Origin: BOG-908 sp963848205
GTDB lineage: Bacteria > Pseudomonadota > Alphaproteobacteria > Acetobacterales > Acetobacteraceae
Direction of reading: 5' to 3'
Length of the DNA: 64,000 bases
Assembly (NCBI GenBank): GCA_963848205.1
Contig: CAWKCV010000006.1
Location: 124,001 to 188,000 of the forward strand
Of the stretch, positions 1-8,001 are shown piece by piece. The stretch's first letter is position 1. Every line of letters starts with the position of its first letter. The position numbers were made by a program, and so were the translations under genes. Under the pieces are notes generated by a model, which saw only the letters and a list, made by a program, of their open reading frames with translations, did no database searches and was not told the origin of the DNA.

Positions 1-461
1 GCCGTTGGGGGACCAATTACATCTACGGCACCTGGTCGGTGATCAACGGGCTGAATGTTGCCGGGGTGCCTCCCAGCGACCCTGCCATGGTGCGCGCGTG
101 CGAATGGCTGAAGTCGGTGCAGCGCGAGGATGGCGGCTGGGGCGAGGACGAGGAAAGCTACGCCGACGCGCCGCATGGCCGCTTCCACGAAAGCACGCCC
201 TCGCAGACCGCGTGGGCGGTGCTGGCGCTGATGGGCGCTGGCCAGGCGGACGATCCGGCGACGGCACGCGGCATCGATTGGCTGGCGCTCAACCAGAAGC
301 CCGATGGCGAGTGGGACGAGGCGCCTTATACGGCCGTGGGCTTTCCGCGGGTGTTCTACCTGAAGTATCATGGATATCGGCTGTTTTTTCCTCTGCTCGC
401 CATGTCGCGGTATCGGAATTTGCAGCGTGGGAATCAGCGGCGGGTGGATTGGGGGATTTAG
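1..461 (+). CDS. shc: Squalene-hopene cyclase, C-terminal part (5' end outside window)
   Basis: The reading frame is open from base 3 and ends at the TAG at 459-461, so about 150 C-terminal residues are present. Visible features are RWGTNYIYGTWSV at the left edge, two QW-type repeats (VQREDGGWGE and NQKPDGEWDE) and the closing FPRVFYLKYHGYRLFFPL block, all characteristic of bacterial squalene-hopene cyclases. The family cyclises squalene to hopene at the cytoplasmic membrane and is the committing step of hopanoid synthesis. The catalytic DXDD motif lies upstream of the window. hpnG follows, as in many hopanoid clusters, although a palindromic repeat separates the two genes. The identification is secure; whether this is the only cyclase copy cannot be told. 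Confidence 0.93.
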   Translation, partial: RWGTNYIYGTWSVINGLNVAGVPPSDPAMVRACEWLKSVQREDGGWGEDEESYADAPHGRFHESTPSQTAWAVLALMGAGQADDPATARGIDWLALNQKPDGEWDEAPYTAVGFPRVFYLKYHGYRLFFPLLAMSRYRNLQRGNQRRVDWGI

Positions 462-463
462 GG

Positions 464-593
464 AAGCAAGCGTTCTTTTTCGAAAAGAAGAACCAGAAAA
501 CTTTCGCTTCCTCAGGTCTCGGCAGCGGTGAGATACGTGGCCTAGGGAGCAGAAGATTTTTGCTTCTTTTTTTCAAAAAAGAAGGCCTTCCTT
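464..593. repeat. Intergenic palindromic repeat, both arms
   Basis: The left arm (464-510) holds a hairpin built on TTCTTTTTCGAAAAGAA and ends CTTTCGCT. The right arm (548-593) is roughly its reverse complement and holds CTTCTTTTTTTC / AAAAAAGAAG. The element starts 2 bases after the cyclase stop codon and runs into the hpnG start. The arms have diverged from the consensus and the core between them is only weakly like GCTGTCGCG. Confidence 0.8.
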
Positions 594-1266
594 GCTAGCC
601 TTCATCACCGGCCTCAAAGCCGAAGCCCGCCTCCTCGCCCCCCTCAACGCCCGCGTCTTCGTCGGCGGCGGCACCGTGCAGGGAGCAAACGACGCCGCCC
701 GCCGCGCAATCGAGGCGGGTGCCACCTCGCTCGTCAGCTTCGGGCTGGCCGGCGGGCTCAATCCTGCTTTGCAGCCTGGTGCGATCCTGGTGCCAACACG
801 CATTCTCGTGCGCGGCCGGCTGGTCTCGACCGACGAAGCGCTGTCGGATGCGCTGGGCGGTTTCACGATATCCGATCTGCTGTCCAGCGATACCGTCGTG
901 GCCTCCGTCGCCGGCAAGGCGGAGCGGTGGGCGGACATGCATGCGGATGCGGTTGACATGGAGAGCGGCGCCGTCGCGGAGGCGGCACGCAAGGCAGAAT
1001 TGCCGTGTGCGGCATTGCGCGCGATTTGCGACCCGGCCACGCGCGCGTTGCCGCCGGCGGCCGTCGCCGCACTCGGGCGTGGCGGCAGCATCTCGCTCCC
1101 GGGGCTGATCGGATCGCTGATTTTACGGCCTGGGCAGATATCGGATCTGCGCGAACTCTCACGCGACGCAAAAGCCGCGCGCACGGCGCTGATCACGCAT
1201 CTGGCCGGGCTGCGCGACCGGGCCGATCTGCGGCGCATGATCACGCGGGCGTCGAGCTCTTTCTGA
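592..1266 (+). CDS. hpnG: Hopanoid-associated phosphorylase HpnG
   Basis: This 224-residue protein belongs to the PNP/MTA nucleosidase superfamily, with FITGLKAEARLL at the N-terminus, a glycine-rich SFGLAGGLNP loop and DMESGAVAEAA, the conserved Met-Glu-containing nucleoside-binding segment. In hopanoid producers HpnG removes adenine from adenosylhopane to give ribosylhopane. The position right after squalene-hopene cyclase supports that role over general purine salvage. No ATG lies near the homologous N-terminus, so the start is taken as TTG at 592, with GAAGG at 581-585 as ribosome binding site; that GAAGG belongs to the palindromic repeat. HpnH, which makes adenosylhopane, is not in the window. 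Confidence 0.85.
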   Translation: MLAFITGLKAEARLLAPLNARVFVGGGTVQGANDAARRAIEAGATSLVSFGLAGGLNPALQPGAILVPTRILVRGRLVSTDEALSDALGGFTISDLLSSDTVVASVAGKAERWADMHADAVDMESGAVAEAARKAELPCAALRAICDPATRALPPAAVAALGRGGSISLPGLIGSLILRPGQISDLRELSRDAKAARTALITHLAGLRDRADLRRMITRASSSF

Positions 1267-1337
1267 AAACGCGCCCGCTGGCCTGACCGCCGGAAAGAGG
1301 TTGGTCGCGGACGGGTGAGGCATGCTATCGGCGGCGC

Positions 1338-2099
1338 ATGATTGTCTCGGTATATCAGGGCGATGATGCGCTCGATCAGGCGGCCGAGCGCGCGGCAGGG
1401 TCGGACCTGCTTGTGCTGCCTGAACTGTTCCTGACCGGCTACAATATCGGCGCGGATGCGCTGCGTGCGCGGGCCGAACCGCAAGACGGGCCGCACGCAC
1501 ATCATGCCGCGGAAATCGCACGGCGTCATCGCGTCGCACTGCTCTATGGGTATCCGGAACGTGCGATCGACGGCGCGCTTTACAACAGCGCGTTGCTGGT
1601 CGGCGCGGATGGCCGCACGCTGGCCAATTATCGCAAGACGCATCTGTTCGGCGACATGGAACGTGCGGTATTCACGCCGGGCGCGGAGCCGTTTGTGCTG
1701 GCCGATGTTGCAGGTGTGCGAACGGGTATTCTCATCTGCTACGATGTGGAGTTTCCCGAGGCGGTGCGCGGCCTCGCGTTGCGCGGCGCCGATCTGGTGG
1801 CGGTGCCGACCGCGCTGATGCAGCCTTATGCGTTCGTGGCCGACATCATGGTGCGCACGCGCGCCTTCGAAAACCAGGTGTTCCTGATGTATGCCAACCG
1901 ATGTGGCGAGGAGCCGCCGCTGCACTATGTGGGCCATAGCTGTATCGTGGGACCCGACGGTACGGACCTGGCGCGCGCCGGCGCAGGTTCGCAAATGCTG
2001 AGCGCCACGCTCGATTTCGATGCGGCGGCGCAATCTCGCGCGCTGAATACCTATCTGCAGGATCGCTTGCCGCGCCATTATCTGGAGCCCAGCCGTTGA
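1338..2099 (+). CDS. Carbon-nitrogen hydrolase (DavA-like amidase)
   Basis: A 253-residue nitrilase-superfamily enzyme with the full catalytic triad: Glu29 in LPELFLTGYN, Lys100 in YRKTHLF and Cys134 in ILICYDVEFPE. Its stop overlaps the start of the downstream flavin amino-acid monooxygenase (TTGA, 2096-2099), so the two are translationally coupled. This pairing and the sizes match Pseudomonas davA/davB, where lysine 2-monooxygenase makes 5-aminovaleramide and DavA hydrolyses it to 5-aminovalerate. The substrate is inferred from this pairing; the amide could equally come from another amino acid such as tryptophan or phenylalanine. The start is ATG 1338; an ATG at 1323-1325 is out of frame. 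Confidence 0.72.
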   Translation: MIVSVYQGDDALDQAAERAAGSDLLVLPELFLTGYNIGADALRARAEPQDGPHAHHAAEIARRHRVALLYGYPERAIDGALYNSALLVGADGRTLANYRKTHLFGDMERAVFTPGAEPFVLADVAGVRTGILICYDVEFPEAVRGLALRGADLVAVPTALMQPYAFVADIMVRTRAFENQVFLMYANRCGEEPPLHYVGHSCIVGPDGTDLARAGAGSQMLSATLDFDAAAQSRALNTYLQDRLPRHYLEPSR

Positions 2100-3787
2100 G
2101 CGTTCTGCACCCGCCGACGGAAGAGACGGAAGCGGCGCGGCGCGCGATCACCTGCTTCGGTCCGGATTTCCCGTTCCCGTTCGACGACTGGATTCGCAAT
2201 CCCGCCGGCCTGGGCACGTTGCCGCCGGAACAGCTCGGGCAGGAGGTCGCCATTGTCGGCGGCGGCATCGCCGGGATCGTGGCTGCCTACGAGCTGATGA
2301 AGCTCGGCCTGCGTCCAGTGCTCTACGAATCCGGGCGCCTTGGAGGGCGGTTGCGATCCGAGCCGTTCGAAGGCAACAGCGGCATCATCGCCGAGCTGGG
2401 CGGCATGCGATTCCCGACATCGTCCGTGTGTTTCTACCATTATCTCGATCTCGTCGGCCTGCGCAGCGCGCCGTTTCCCAACCCGCTCGACCCGGCGACA
2501 CCTTCCACCCTGATCGATCTCGAGGGCGACCAGATTTACGTGGAAGGCGACGCCAATCTGCCGCCGGTTCTGCGACAGATATCGGACGCCTATCGCGACG
2601 CGCTGGAGGACCAGGCCGATTTCAGCGCCATACAGCACGCGATACGCACGCGCGACACGAAGACGCTGAAGGCATTGTGGGACCGTCTCGTGCCGCTATG
2701 GGACGAGCGCACGTTCTATGACTTCGTGGCAGGCTCAGCCGCTTTTCAGCGCCACCCGTTCCGCCACCGCGAAATTTTCGGCCAGGTCGGCTTCGGGACC
2801 GGCGGTTGGGACAGCGACTTTCCCAATTCCATGCTCGAGATTTTGCGTGTGGCCATCACCAATCTCGACGAAAACCAGCGCATGGTGGTGGGCGGCGTGG
2901 AATCCCTGCCGCGACGGTTGTGGGCACATGCGCCTGCCACATGCGTGCACTGGCCGGCTGGCACGTCTCTCAGCACGCTGCACCAGGGTGCGCCACGGCC
3001 CGGTGTCACACGTATTGCGCGCCACGGTGCCGATCGGCTGGCGATCACCGACCGGTGGGGTGCGACGCAAATCTACCAGGCCGCACTCGTCACCTGCCAA
3101 TCGTGGCTGCTGACCACGCATATCGATACGGAAGAACAGTTGCTGTCGCATTCGCTCTGGATGGCGATGGACCGCACACGCTACATGCAATCATCGAAAA
3201 CGTTCGTGATGGTGGACCGGCCTTTCTGGCGCGACCGCGACCCGGCGACCGGCCGCTATGCGATGAGCATGACGCTGACCGATCGGCTGACGCGCGGCAC
3301 CTATCTGTTCGACGAAGGCGAGGGCCGCCCTGCCAGCATCTGCCTTTCCTATTCCTGGATGGGCGACGCACTGAAAGTGCTGCCGCTGCCGATCGATCAG
3401 CGCGTGTCGCTCTGCCTGCGCGCGCTCGGCAAAGTATATCCGAACGTGGATATCGCCAGCCACATCATCGGCAACCCGATTACCGTGTCGTGGGAATCCG
3501 ACCCGAACTTCCTGGGCGCGTTCAAGGGCGCGCTACCGGGGCATTACCGCTACAATCACCGCATGTATTGCCACTTCATGCAGGACAGCATCCCACCGGC
3601 CGAACGCGGATTGTTCCTGGCGGGTGATGGCATTTCCTGGACTCCCGCCTGGGCGGAGGGAGCAATTACTACCGCGCTGAACGCGGTTTGGGGAATTGTG
3701 CATCATTTGGGCGGAGCGTCGGCTGTGGGTAATCCTGGGCCGGGGGATGTTTTTGAAGACATTGCACCGGTGCGGTTGCCGGATTGA
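2096..3787 (+). CDS. Flavin-dependent L-amino-acid 2-monooxygenase (DavB/IaaM family)
   Basis: A 563-residue FAD amine-oxidase-fold protein. The N-terminal dinucleotide site is VAIVGGGIAG (51-60) followed by the acidic/GGR element YESGRLGGR (77-85). The C-terminal FAD contact is LFLAGDGISWTPAW near residues 515-530. The length and the N-terminal extension before the FAD motif fit bacterial lysine or tryptophan 2-monooxygenases, which oxidatively decarboxylate an amino acid to the corresponding amide. The overlapping upstream amidase would hydrolyse that amide. TTG at 2096 is the probable start. Lysine is the favoured substrate because the partner is a nitrilase-type hydrolase (DavA) and not an IaaH-type amidase, and because glutaryl-CoA dehydrogenase lies 22 kb away; this is inference. 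Confidence 0.72.
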   Translation: MSVLHPPTEETEAARRAITCFGPDFPFPFDDWIRNPAGLGTLPPEQLGQEVAIVGGGIAGIVAAYELMKLGLRPVLYESGRLGGRLRSEPFEGNSGIIAELGGMRFPTSSVCFYHYLDLVGLRSAPFPNPLDPATPSTLIDLEGDQIYVEGDANLPPVLRQISDAYRDALEDQADFSAIQHAIRTRDTKTLKALWDRLVPLWDERTFYDFVAGSAAFQRHPFRHREIFGQVGFGTGGWDSDFPNSMLEILRVAITNLDENQRMVVGGVESLPRRLWAHAPATCVHWPAGTSLSTLHQGAPRPGVTRIARHGADRLAITDRWGATQIYQAALVTCQSWLLTTHIDTEEQLLSHSLWMAMDRTRYMQSSKTFVMVDRPFWRDRDPATGRYAMSMTLTDRLTRGTYLFDEGEGRPASICLSYSWMGDALKVLPLPIDQRVSLCLRALGKVYPNVDIASHIIGNPITVSWESDPNFLGAFKGALPGHYRYNHRMYCHFMQDSIPPAERGLFLAGDGISWTPAWAEGAITTALNAVWGIVHHLGGASAVGNPGPGDVFEDIAPVRLPD

Positions 3788-3853
3788 AGAAAGGCCTTCT
3801 TTTTCGAGAAAAAGAAGCAAAAAGCTTTCGCTCGCGCTGTCGCGGACCTCGGG
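3787..3853. repeat. Intergenic palindromic repeat, left arm plus core
   Basis: One arm (3787-3832, hairpin CTTCTTTTTCGAGAAAAAGAAG broken by one base) followed by the core GCTGTCGCGG at 3836-3845. The opposite arm is absent. It begins at the last base of the monooxygenase stop codon and fills most of the gap between two convergent genes. Confidence 0.75.
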
Positions 3854-3877
3854 ACGGGCTTACGCAACGCAAGCCGC

Positions 3878-4633
3878 TCACGGCCCTGCGGGTGGCGCCT
3901 GCAAGTAGCCGGGCGGTGGCGACATTTCCTGCGGCGGTACTGGATCCAGGGGCGCGGGCGCAGCATCGCCAGGATCGGCCGGCGGCAAGGCAGGGGGCGC
4001 CGGCACAGCGGGCGGCGCGGTTTGGGGCGACAAATCCTGCGCGGCGACCGGCGCCGGCGCATCGCCTGGCGCCACCAGGAACGGGCGAAGCGTGCGCTTG
4101 GCCTGGTATTCGAGTTCGATATTCATGTCGTCCATCATGTGGCGCGTCATGTCGTAAAGCACGGCGGAAGCCTGCTCTGTATTGGTGCCCGGCACATGCT
4201 GGCGAGAGATCTGCGCTTCGGCAAATCCCGAGCGCAGGCCGCTTGCGTTGGTGATATCGAGATGCACGGCGAGATGGCCGTCCAGCGCACCGCCAGGCTC
4301 GCGCACGATGCTGGCCTGATCGATGGTGAACACGGCCGTGCCTGCCGTTCCGGCCGCGAACAGACGGTCGCGCGCCATCTGCTGCAACGCCTGCGCAGGC
4401 ACCGCCGGCGATTGCGCGGCGATGTCCTGAGGCCCGACCGGCAGGCTGCGATCCTGCACGTCGATCGCGCCGACGTTGAGCCGTATTTTCGGCAGATACT
4501 CGAAATGCAGCGCCGGAAACGACTGCACGACCGGCGGCGCATCATCGGCACAGCCGGCCAGCGCCAGCACTGTGCCGAACGTCAGAAGCAGGCTGCTTCT
4601 TCTGTTCCGAAACATGTTGCTGCCTGCGCTCAT
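3878..4633 (-). CDS. Putative lipoprotein of unknown function
   Basis: Unrecognised protein of 251 residues. A hydrophobic signal segment ends in the lipobox LALAGC, so it is probably lipidated and anchored in the envelope. The mature part is about 160 residues of mixed sequence, followed by a Pro/Ala-rich tail of about 50 residues without obvious structure. ATG 4633 overlaps the hslO stop (ATGA, 4630-4633), which supports coupling. A second in-frame ATG at 4615 would give a shorter and more typical signal peptide (MFRNRRSSLLL). No function is proposed. Confidence 0.7.
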   Translation of the reverse strand: MSAGSNMFRNRRSSLLLTFGTVLALAGCADDAPPVVQSFPALHFEYLPKIRLNVGAIDVQDRSLPVGPQDIAAQSPAVPAQALQQMARDRLFAAGTAGTAVFTIDQASIVREPGGALDGHLAVHLDITNASGLRSGFAEAQISRQHVPGTNTEQASAVLYDMTRHMMDDMNIELEYQAKRTLRPFLVAPGDAPAPVAAQDLSPQTAPPAVPAPPALPPADPGDAAPAPLDPVPPQEMSPPPGYLQAPPAGP

Positions 4634-5584
4634 CCCGCCCTGCTCCGCACATCCTGTCGGGCAAACCGGAAATCCCATTTGCAGAACTCGCAGGTCATGA
4701 CGATGTCGCCATCTACCACCATCTCGTCCAGCTCGGTATCGGGAAAACTCTCCAATATGCCCGACAATTTCGCCCGCGAGCAGCGGCAGCCGTAAGCCAG
4801 CGCACGGGGACGGTCCACGGCGACGCCTTCGGCGCCGAACAACCGCCAGATCAGCCGGTCGGGCAGCAGCGTATCGTCGAGCAGTTCGGCGTCCGTCAGG
4901 GTCGCGGCGAGCGTGATGGCCGTGCGCCACGCTTCGTCCTGGGCCGCCTGATCCATATCCGGGTCGATACCGCCCTCGCCGGCCACCCGCTCCAGAATGA
5001 GCGCCGCCGCGCGCCAGCCCTCCGCGGTTTCGGCTGCGGCCAGGTGCACATCGGTACTGCAACTGCTCGCTGGTGCGGAAGTAATGCAATGCCATCTCCG
5101 ACAGCGTCTCGCCCTCGATGGTAACGATGCCCTGGTAGCGGTCCATCTCTCCGCCCTGGTCCACGGTGAAGGCGAGAAAACCCTCGCCGAGCAGTTCGGC
5201 AGCCGTGGGTTCGGGCGAATGGGCAATGAGAGCCGCATATTTTTCGTCGTCGGCGCGCGCATAACCGCGCAATGCGCCCTCTTGCGTGCAGTCCGAGAGA
5301 AGCATCGGCACCGGGCCGTCGCCTTTCGCCTGCAGCGAGAAGCTGCCCCGATATTTCAGCGCGCTGGACAGGCCGGCCGCAAGGGCCAGCGCCTCACCGG
5401 CCAGCTTCGTCACCGGCGCCGGGTTCTGATGGCGGCCAAGCAGCGCTTGGGCCAGCGCGCCGAGCCGCACCAGCCGGCCGCGCACCGGCCGGTTGGGCAG
5501 ATGAAACGGCGTGATGCCGCGCGGGACGACGATATCGGGCACGTCCGGGCGATTGGTATCCAGAAAGGCAGGCGTATCGCTCAT
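4630..5584 (-). pseudogene. hslO: Hsp33 redox chaperone HslO, apparent frameshift
   Basis: The gene is in two frames. From 5584 the first frame encodes the Hsp33 N-domain up to LHYFRTSEQL, then degenerates into Arg/Gly-rich text. From about 5058 the next frame continues with STDVHLAAAE and ends with the zinc site GCRC ... CEFC before the stop at 4630. Removing one base (G at 5059 on the plus strand) joins TSEQL to STDVHLA in register with the family. Hsp33 is a cytosolic holdase activated by oxidation of these four cysteines. All conserved parts are intact apart from this one base, so a sequencing error or very recent mutation is as likely as true loss. The first frame happens to stay open into the lipoprotein gene. 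Confidence 0.8.
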
Positions 5585-5638
5585 CGGGAGAAGATAGGGA
5601 GGAGGGCAGGGTCAGGGAAGGCCGCCTGCCGTTGGCAT

Positions 5639-5772
5639 AAGCAAGCCTTCTTTTTTGAAAAAAAGAAGTAAAAAACTTTTGCTACCGCGCATCTGAAGCG
5701 TTGGCATCGCTGTCCCAGATGCGCAGGAGCAGAAAGCTTTTGGTCCTTTTTTCAAAAGGGACTGCTTCCTTC
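5639..5772. repeat. Intergenic palindromic repeat, both arms
   Basis: The left arm (5639-5683) has the hairpin CTTCTTTTTTGAAAAAAAG; the right arm (5728-5772) has CCTTTTTTCAAAAGG. A GCTGTC-like core sits at 5708. It lies between the divergent hslO and haloperoxidase genes and therefore within both 5' regions. Confidence 0.85.
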
Positions 5773-5796
5773 GCCTTCCTTTTATCGGAGCCATCC

Positions 5797-6618
5797 ATGC
5801 CCTATTTCGAAGCCAACGACGGAACAAGCCTGCACTATAACGACTGGGGTAGCGGCAAGCCTGTCGTGCTCGTGCATGGATGGCCGTTGAGCGCGGATAT
5901 GTGGGAGTATCAGTCGGTCCACCTGGCGCAAAACGGGTTCCGGGTCGTCACTTACGACCGTCGCGGGTTCGGGCGGTCCGGCCAGCCATGGAGCGGCTAC
6001 GATTACGACACGCTCTCGGACGATCTGGCGGCGCTGATTGAAAAGCTCGATCTGCGCGACGTCGCCTTGGTCGGGTTTTCGATGGGCGGTGGCGAGGTGG
6101 CGCGCTATGCCGGCCGGCACGGCACCGGACGCCTGTCGCGCGCGGCGCTGGTGGCGGCAGTGACGCCTTATCTGTTGAAGGACGACAGCAATCCCGACGG
6201 CGTGGACCGCTCGGTGTTCGACCAGATGGTCGACGGGCTGAAAAAGGACCGGCCGGGTTTTCTGGCCGGTTTTGCCAAGCTGTTTTACGGCGCGGGCATG
6301 TTGAATTTCTCGATCAGCAGCGACTTCCTGCAATGGTCGCAGAACATGGCAATGCTGGCCTCGCCGAAAGCCACGATCGATTGCGTGCGTGCGTTCTCGG
6401 AGACGGATTTCCGCGCCGATCTGCCGAAGTTGCAGGTGCCGACGCTAATAATTCATGGTGACGCGGATACGACCGTGCCACTCGCCGTCGCCGCGGAGAA
6501 GGCCGCCAAGCTCGTGCCGCAGGCCGATCTGCGCATCTACAAGGGAGCGCCGCATGGGCTGTTCTACACCGAGCGCGACCGGCTGAATGCGGACCTGCTC
6601 GCTTTTCTGCGGGCCTAG
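5797..6618 (+). CDS. Alpha/beta hydrolase, cofactor-free haloperoxidase/arylesterase type
   Basis: A 273-residue alpha/beta hydrolase with the order of the non-haem chloroperoxidase/arylesterase family: oxyanion region VHGWP (26-30), nucleophile elbow GFSMGG with Ser95, acid Asp224 in HGDADTTVP and His253 in GAPHGLF. The triad spacing and length match that family closely. These enzymes hydrolyse small esters and, with peroxide and acetate, halogenate through peracid formation; the natural substrate is usually unknown. ATG 5797 is chosen because GGAG (5787-5790) precedes it at a good distance, although the frame is open further upstream through the palindromic repeat. Confidence 0.85.
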   Translation: MPYFEANDGTSLHYNDWGSGKPVVLVHGWPLSADMWEYQSVHLAQNGFRVVTYDRRGFGRSGQPWSGYDYDTLSDDLAALIEKLDLRDVALVGFSMGGGEVARYAGRHGTGRLSRAALVAAVTPYLLKDDSNPDGVDRSVFDQMVDGLKKDRPGFLAGFAKLFYGAGMLNFSISSDFLQWSQNMAMLASPKATIDCVRAFSETDFRADLPKLQVPTLIIHGDADTTVPLAVAAEKAAKLVPQADLRIYKGAPHGLFYTERDRLNADLLAFLRA

Positions 6619-6643
6619 CCGGGGTTGAGTGCGCGGCCGATTT

Positions 6644-6666
6644 GGGGAAGGTAGCATTCCTTCCCC
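6644..6666 (+). promoter_or_regulatory. Perfect 8-bp hairpin in the 5' leader of the esterase gene
   Basis: GGGGAAGG (6644-6651) and CCTTCCCC (6659-6666) pair perfectly around the 7-base loop TAGCATT. No T-run follows, so it is a poor intrinsic terminator for the upstream gene. It ends 14 bases before the next ATG and 4 bases before the Shine-Dalgarno, so it could affect transcript stability or translation. Confidence 0.4.
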
Positions 6667-6680
6667 GCTTTGGAGCGCGC

Positions 6681-7898
6681 ATGCCTGATATCGACGAACA
6701 CCTCCCCGGCGGCGCTCACATTGCGGGGCATGCCGACGCCGCTTTTGCAGAGTTGGCGCAGGCGTTCCGCGCGAATTTCGAGGAGCGGCGCGAGGTCGGT
6801 GCCAGCCTCTGCATCGTGCACAAGGGCCGGCCGGTGGTCGATCTATGGGGCGGCGTGGCGGATGCGAAATCGGGCCGCGCCTGGGAGCGCGACACGATGT
6901 CCATCGTGTTTTCCTGCACCAAAGGCGCCACCGCCTTGTGCGCACACATGCTGGCCGAACAAGGCAAGCTCTCGCTGCACGACGATGTTGCAAGTCGGTG
7001 GCCAGCATTTTCGCAAGGCGGCAAATCAGGCACGACGACTGCGCAGATGCTCGGCCACACCTCGCCCGTGCCGCATGTACGCGAGCCGATCCGGCCGGGC
7101 GGCATGGCCGATTGGGACTACATGGTGGAGCGTGTCGCCGCGGAGACCGCGTGGTGGGAACCGGGCCGCAGCCAGGGCTATCATGGTCTGACCTTCGCCT
7201 GGACAGTGGGCAACATGGTGCGGCTTGCCGCCGGCCAATCGCTGGGCGGGTTCTTCGCCGAACACGTCGCCGGACCGTTGGCGCTGGATTTTCATATTGG
7301 CCTGCCGGAAAGCGAAGAACGGCGCGTGGCGACATTGATCGGCAGCGATCCCGCGGAAGCCGATCTCTCGTCGCGCTTCCTGCAGGCAGTGATCGGCCAG
7401 CCCGGCAGCCTCTCGCATCTGTTTGCCACCAATAACGGGCGCGCGGATTTCAATACGCGCGAGATGCATGCGGCCGAACTCGGAAGCGCGAACGGCATCA
7501 CCAATGCGCGCGGGCTCGCCGGCATGTATGCGCCGCTGGCCCAAGGCGGCGGCAAGCTGATGTCGGCGGAAAATGTCGCGCGCATGGGGCGTGCGTCGGC
7601 TTGCACGCATATGGATGCGACGCTGCTGCAGCCTATGCGTTTTGCATCCGGCTTCATGATCAGTACGGACAATCGTATGTCGGGCGGGCATAGTGTGCTG
7701 ATCGGCGAACGCGCATTCGGCCATGTCGGCATGGGCGGCAGCATCGGGTTTGCCGATCCGGAGCATGGGTTGAGCTTCGGTTATACGATGAACCGGCTCG
7801 GGCCTGGCATTTTGCTCAACGAGCGTGGGCAGTCGCTTGTGGATGCGGCGTATCGCGCGATCGGGTTGCGCGGGAATGCGAGCGGAGCCTGGCGATAG
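6681..7898 (+). CDS. Serine hydrolase of the class C beta-lactamase/EstB esterase family
   Basis: A 405-residue protein with the penicillin-binding fold signatures: SxxK nucleophile in FSCTKGAT near residue 77, a Tyr motif in YHGLTFAW and a C-terminal GHVGMGGSIGFADP block that takes the place of the KTG strand. No signal peptide is visible, so it is probably cytoplasmic. That favours an EstB-type esterase or related hydrolase over a resistance beta-lactamase. ATG 6681 is supported by TGGAG at 6671-6675. The gene follows the haloperoxidase with a 62-bp gap holding a perfect hairpin. The substrate cannot be predicted. Confidence 0.8.
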   Translation: MPDIDEHLPGGAHIAGHADAAFAELAQAFRANFEERREVGASLCIVHKGRPVVDLWGGVADAKSGRAWERDTMSIVFSCTKGATALCAHMLAEQGKLSLHDDVASRWPAFSQGGKSGTTTAQMLGHTSPVPHVREPIRPGGMADWDYMVERVAAETAWWEPGRSQGYHGLTFAWTVGNMVRLAAGQSLGGFFAEHVAGPLALDFHIGLPESEERRVATLIGSDPAEADLSSRFLQAVIGQPGSLSHLFATNNGRADFNTREMHAAELGSANGITNARGLAGMYAPLAQGGGKLMSAENVARMGRASACTHMDATLLQPMRFASGFMISTDNRMSGGHSVLIGERAFGHVGMGGSIGFADPEHGLSFGYTMNRLGPGILLNERGQSLVDAAYRAIGLRGNASGAWR

Positions 7899-7955
7899 AA
7901 AGACTTTTTTGAAAACGAGAAAAAACTCTTGCTCGCGCTGTTGCGGGCCTCACGG
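7897..7955. repeat. Intergenic palindromic repeat, degenerate left arm plus core
   Basis: A shortened arm (7897-7933, ACTTTTTTGAAAA ... ACTCTTGCT) with the core GCTGTTGCGG at 7937-7946. It starts inside the esterase stop codon. The second arm is missing. Confidence 0.6.
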
Positions 7956-7987
7956 CCGGTTTACGCTACTTCGGCGGGACTCGCGCT

Positions 7988-7994
7988 AAGGAGG
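7988..7994 (+). promoter_or_regulatory. Strong Shine-Dalgarno fixing the TTG start of the nitrilase
   Basis: AAGGAGG, a perfect anti-16S match, lies 7 bases before the TTG at 8002. No ATG or GTG in frame has a comparable site. Confidence 0.8.
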
Positions 7995-8001
7995 CTGCTG
8001 A

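Noticed and set aside
3878..5584. A single 568-residue protein fusing Hsp33 and a lipoprotein
   Set aside because: After residue ~175 the frame departs from Hsp33 into Arg/Gly-rich text while the real Hsp33 C-terminus sits in the next frame; the lipoprotein has its own ATG overlapping the hslO stop.
6681..7898. Antibiotic-resistance beta-lactamase
   Set aside because: It lacks a signal peptide and the KTG triad, and the family is dominated by esterases and peptidases.
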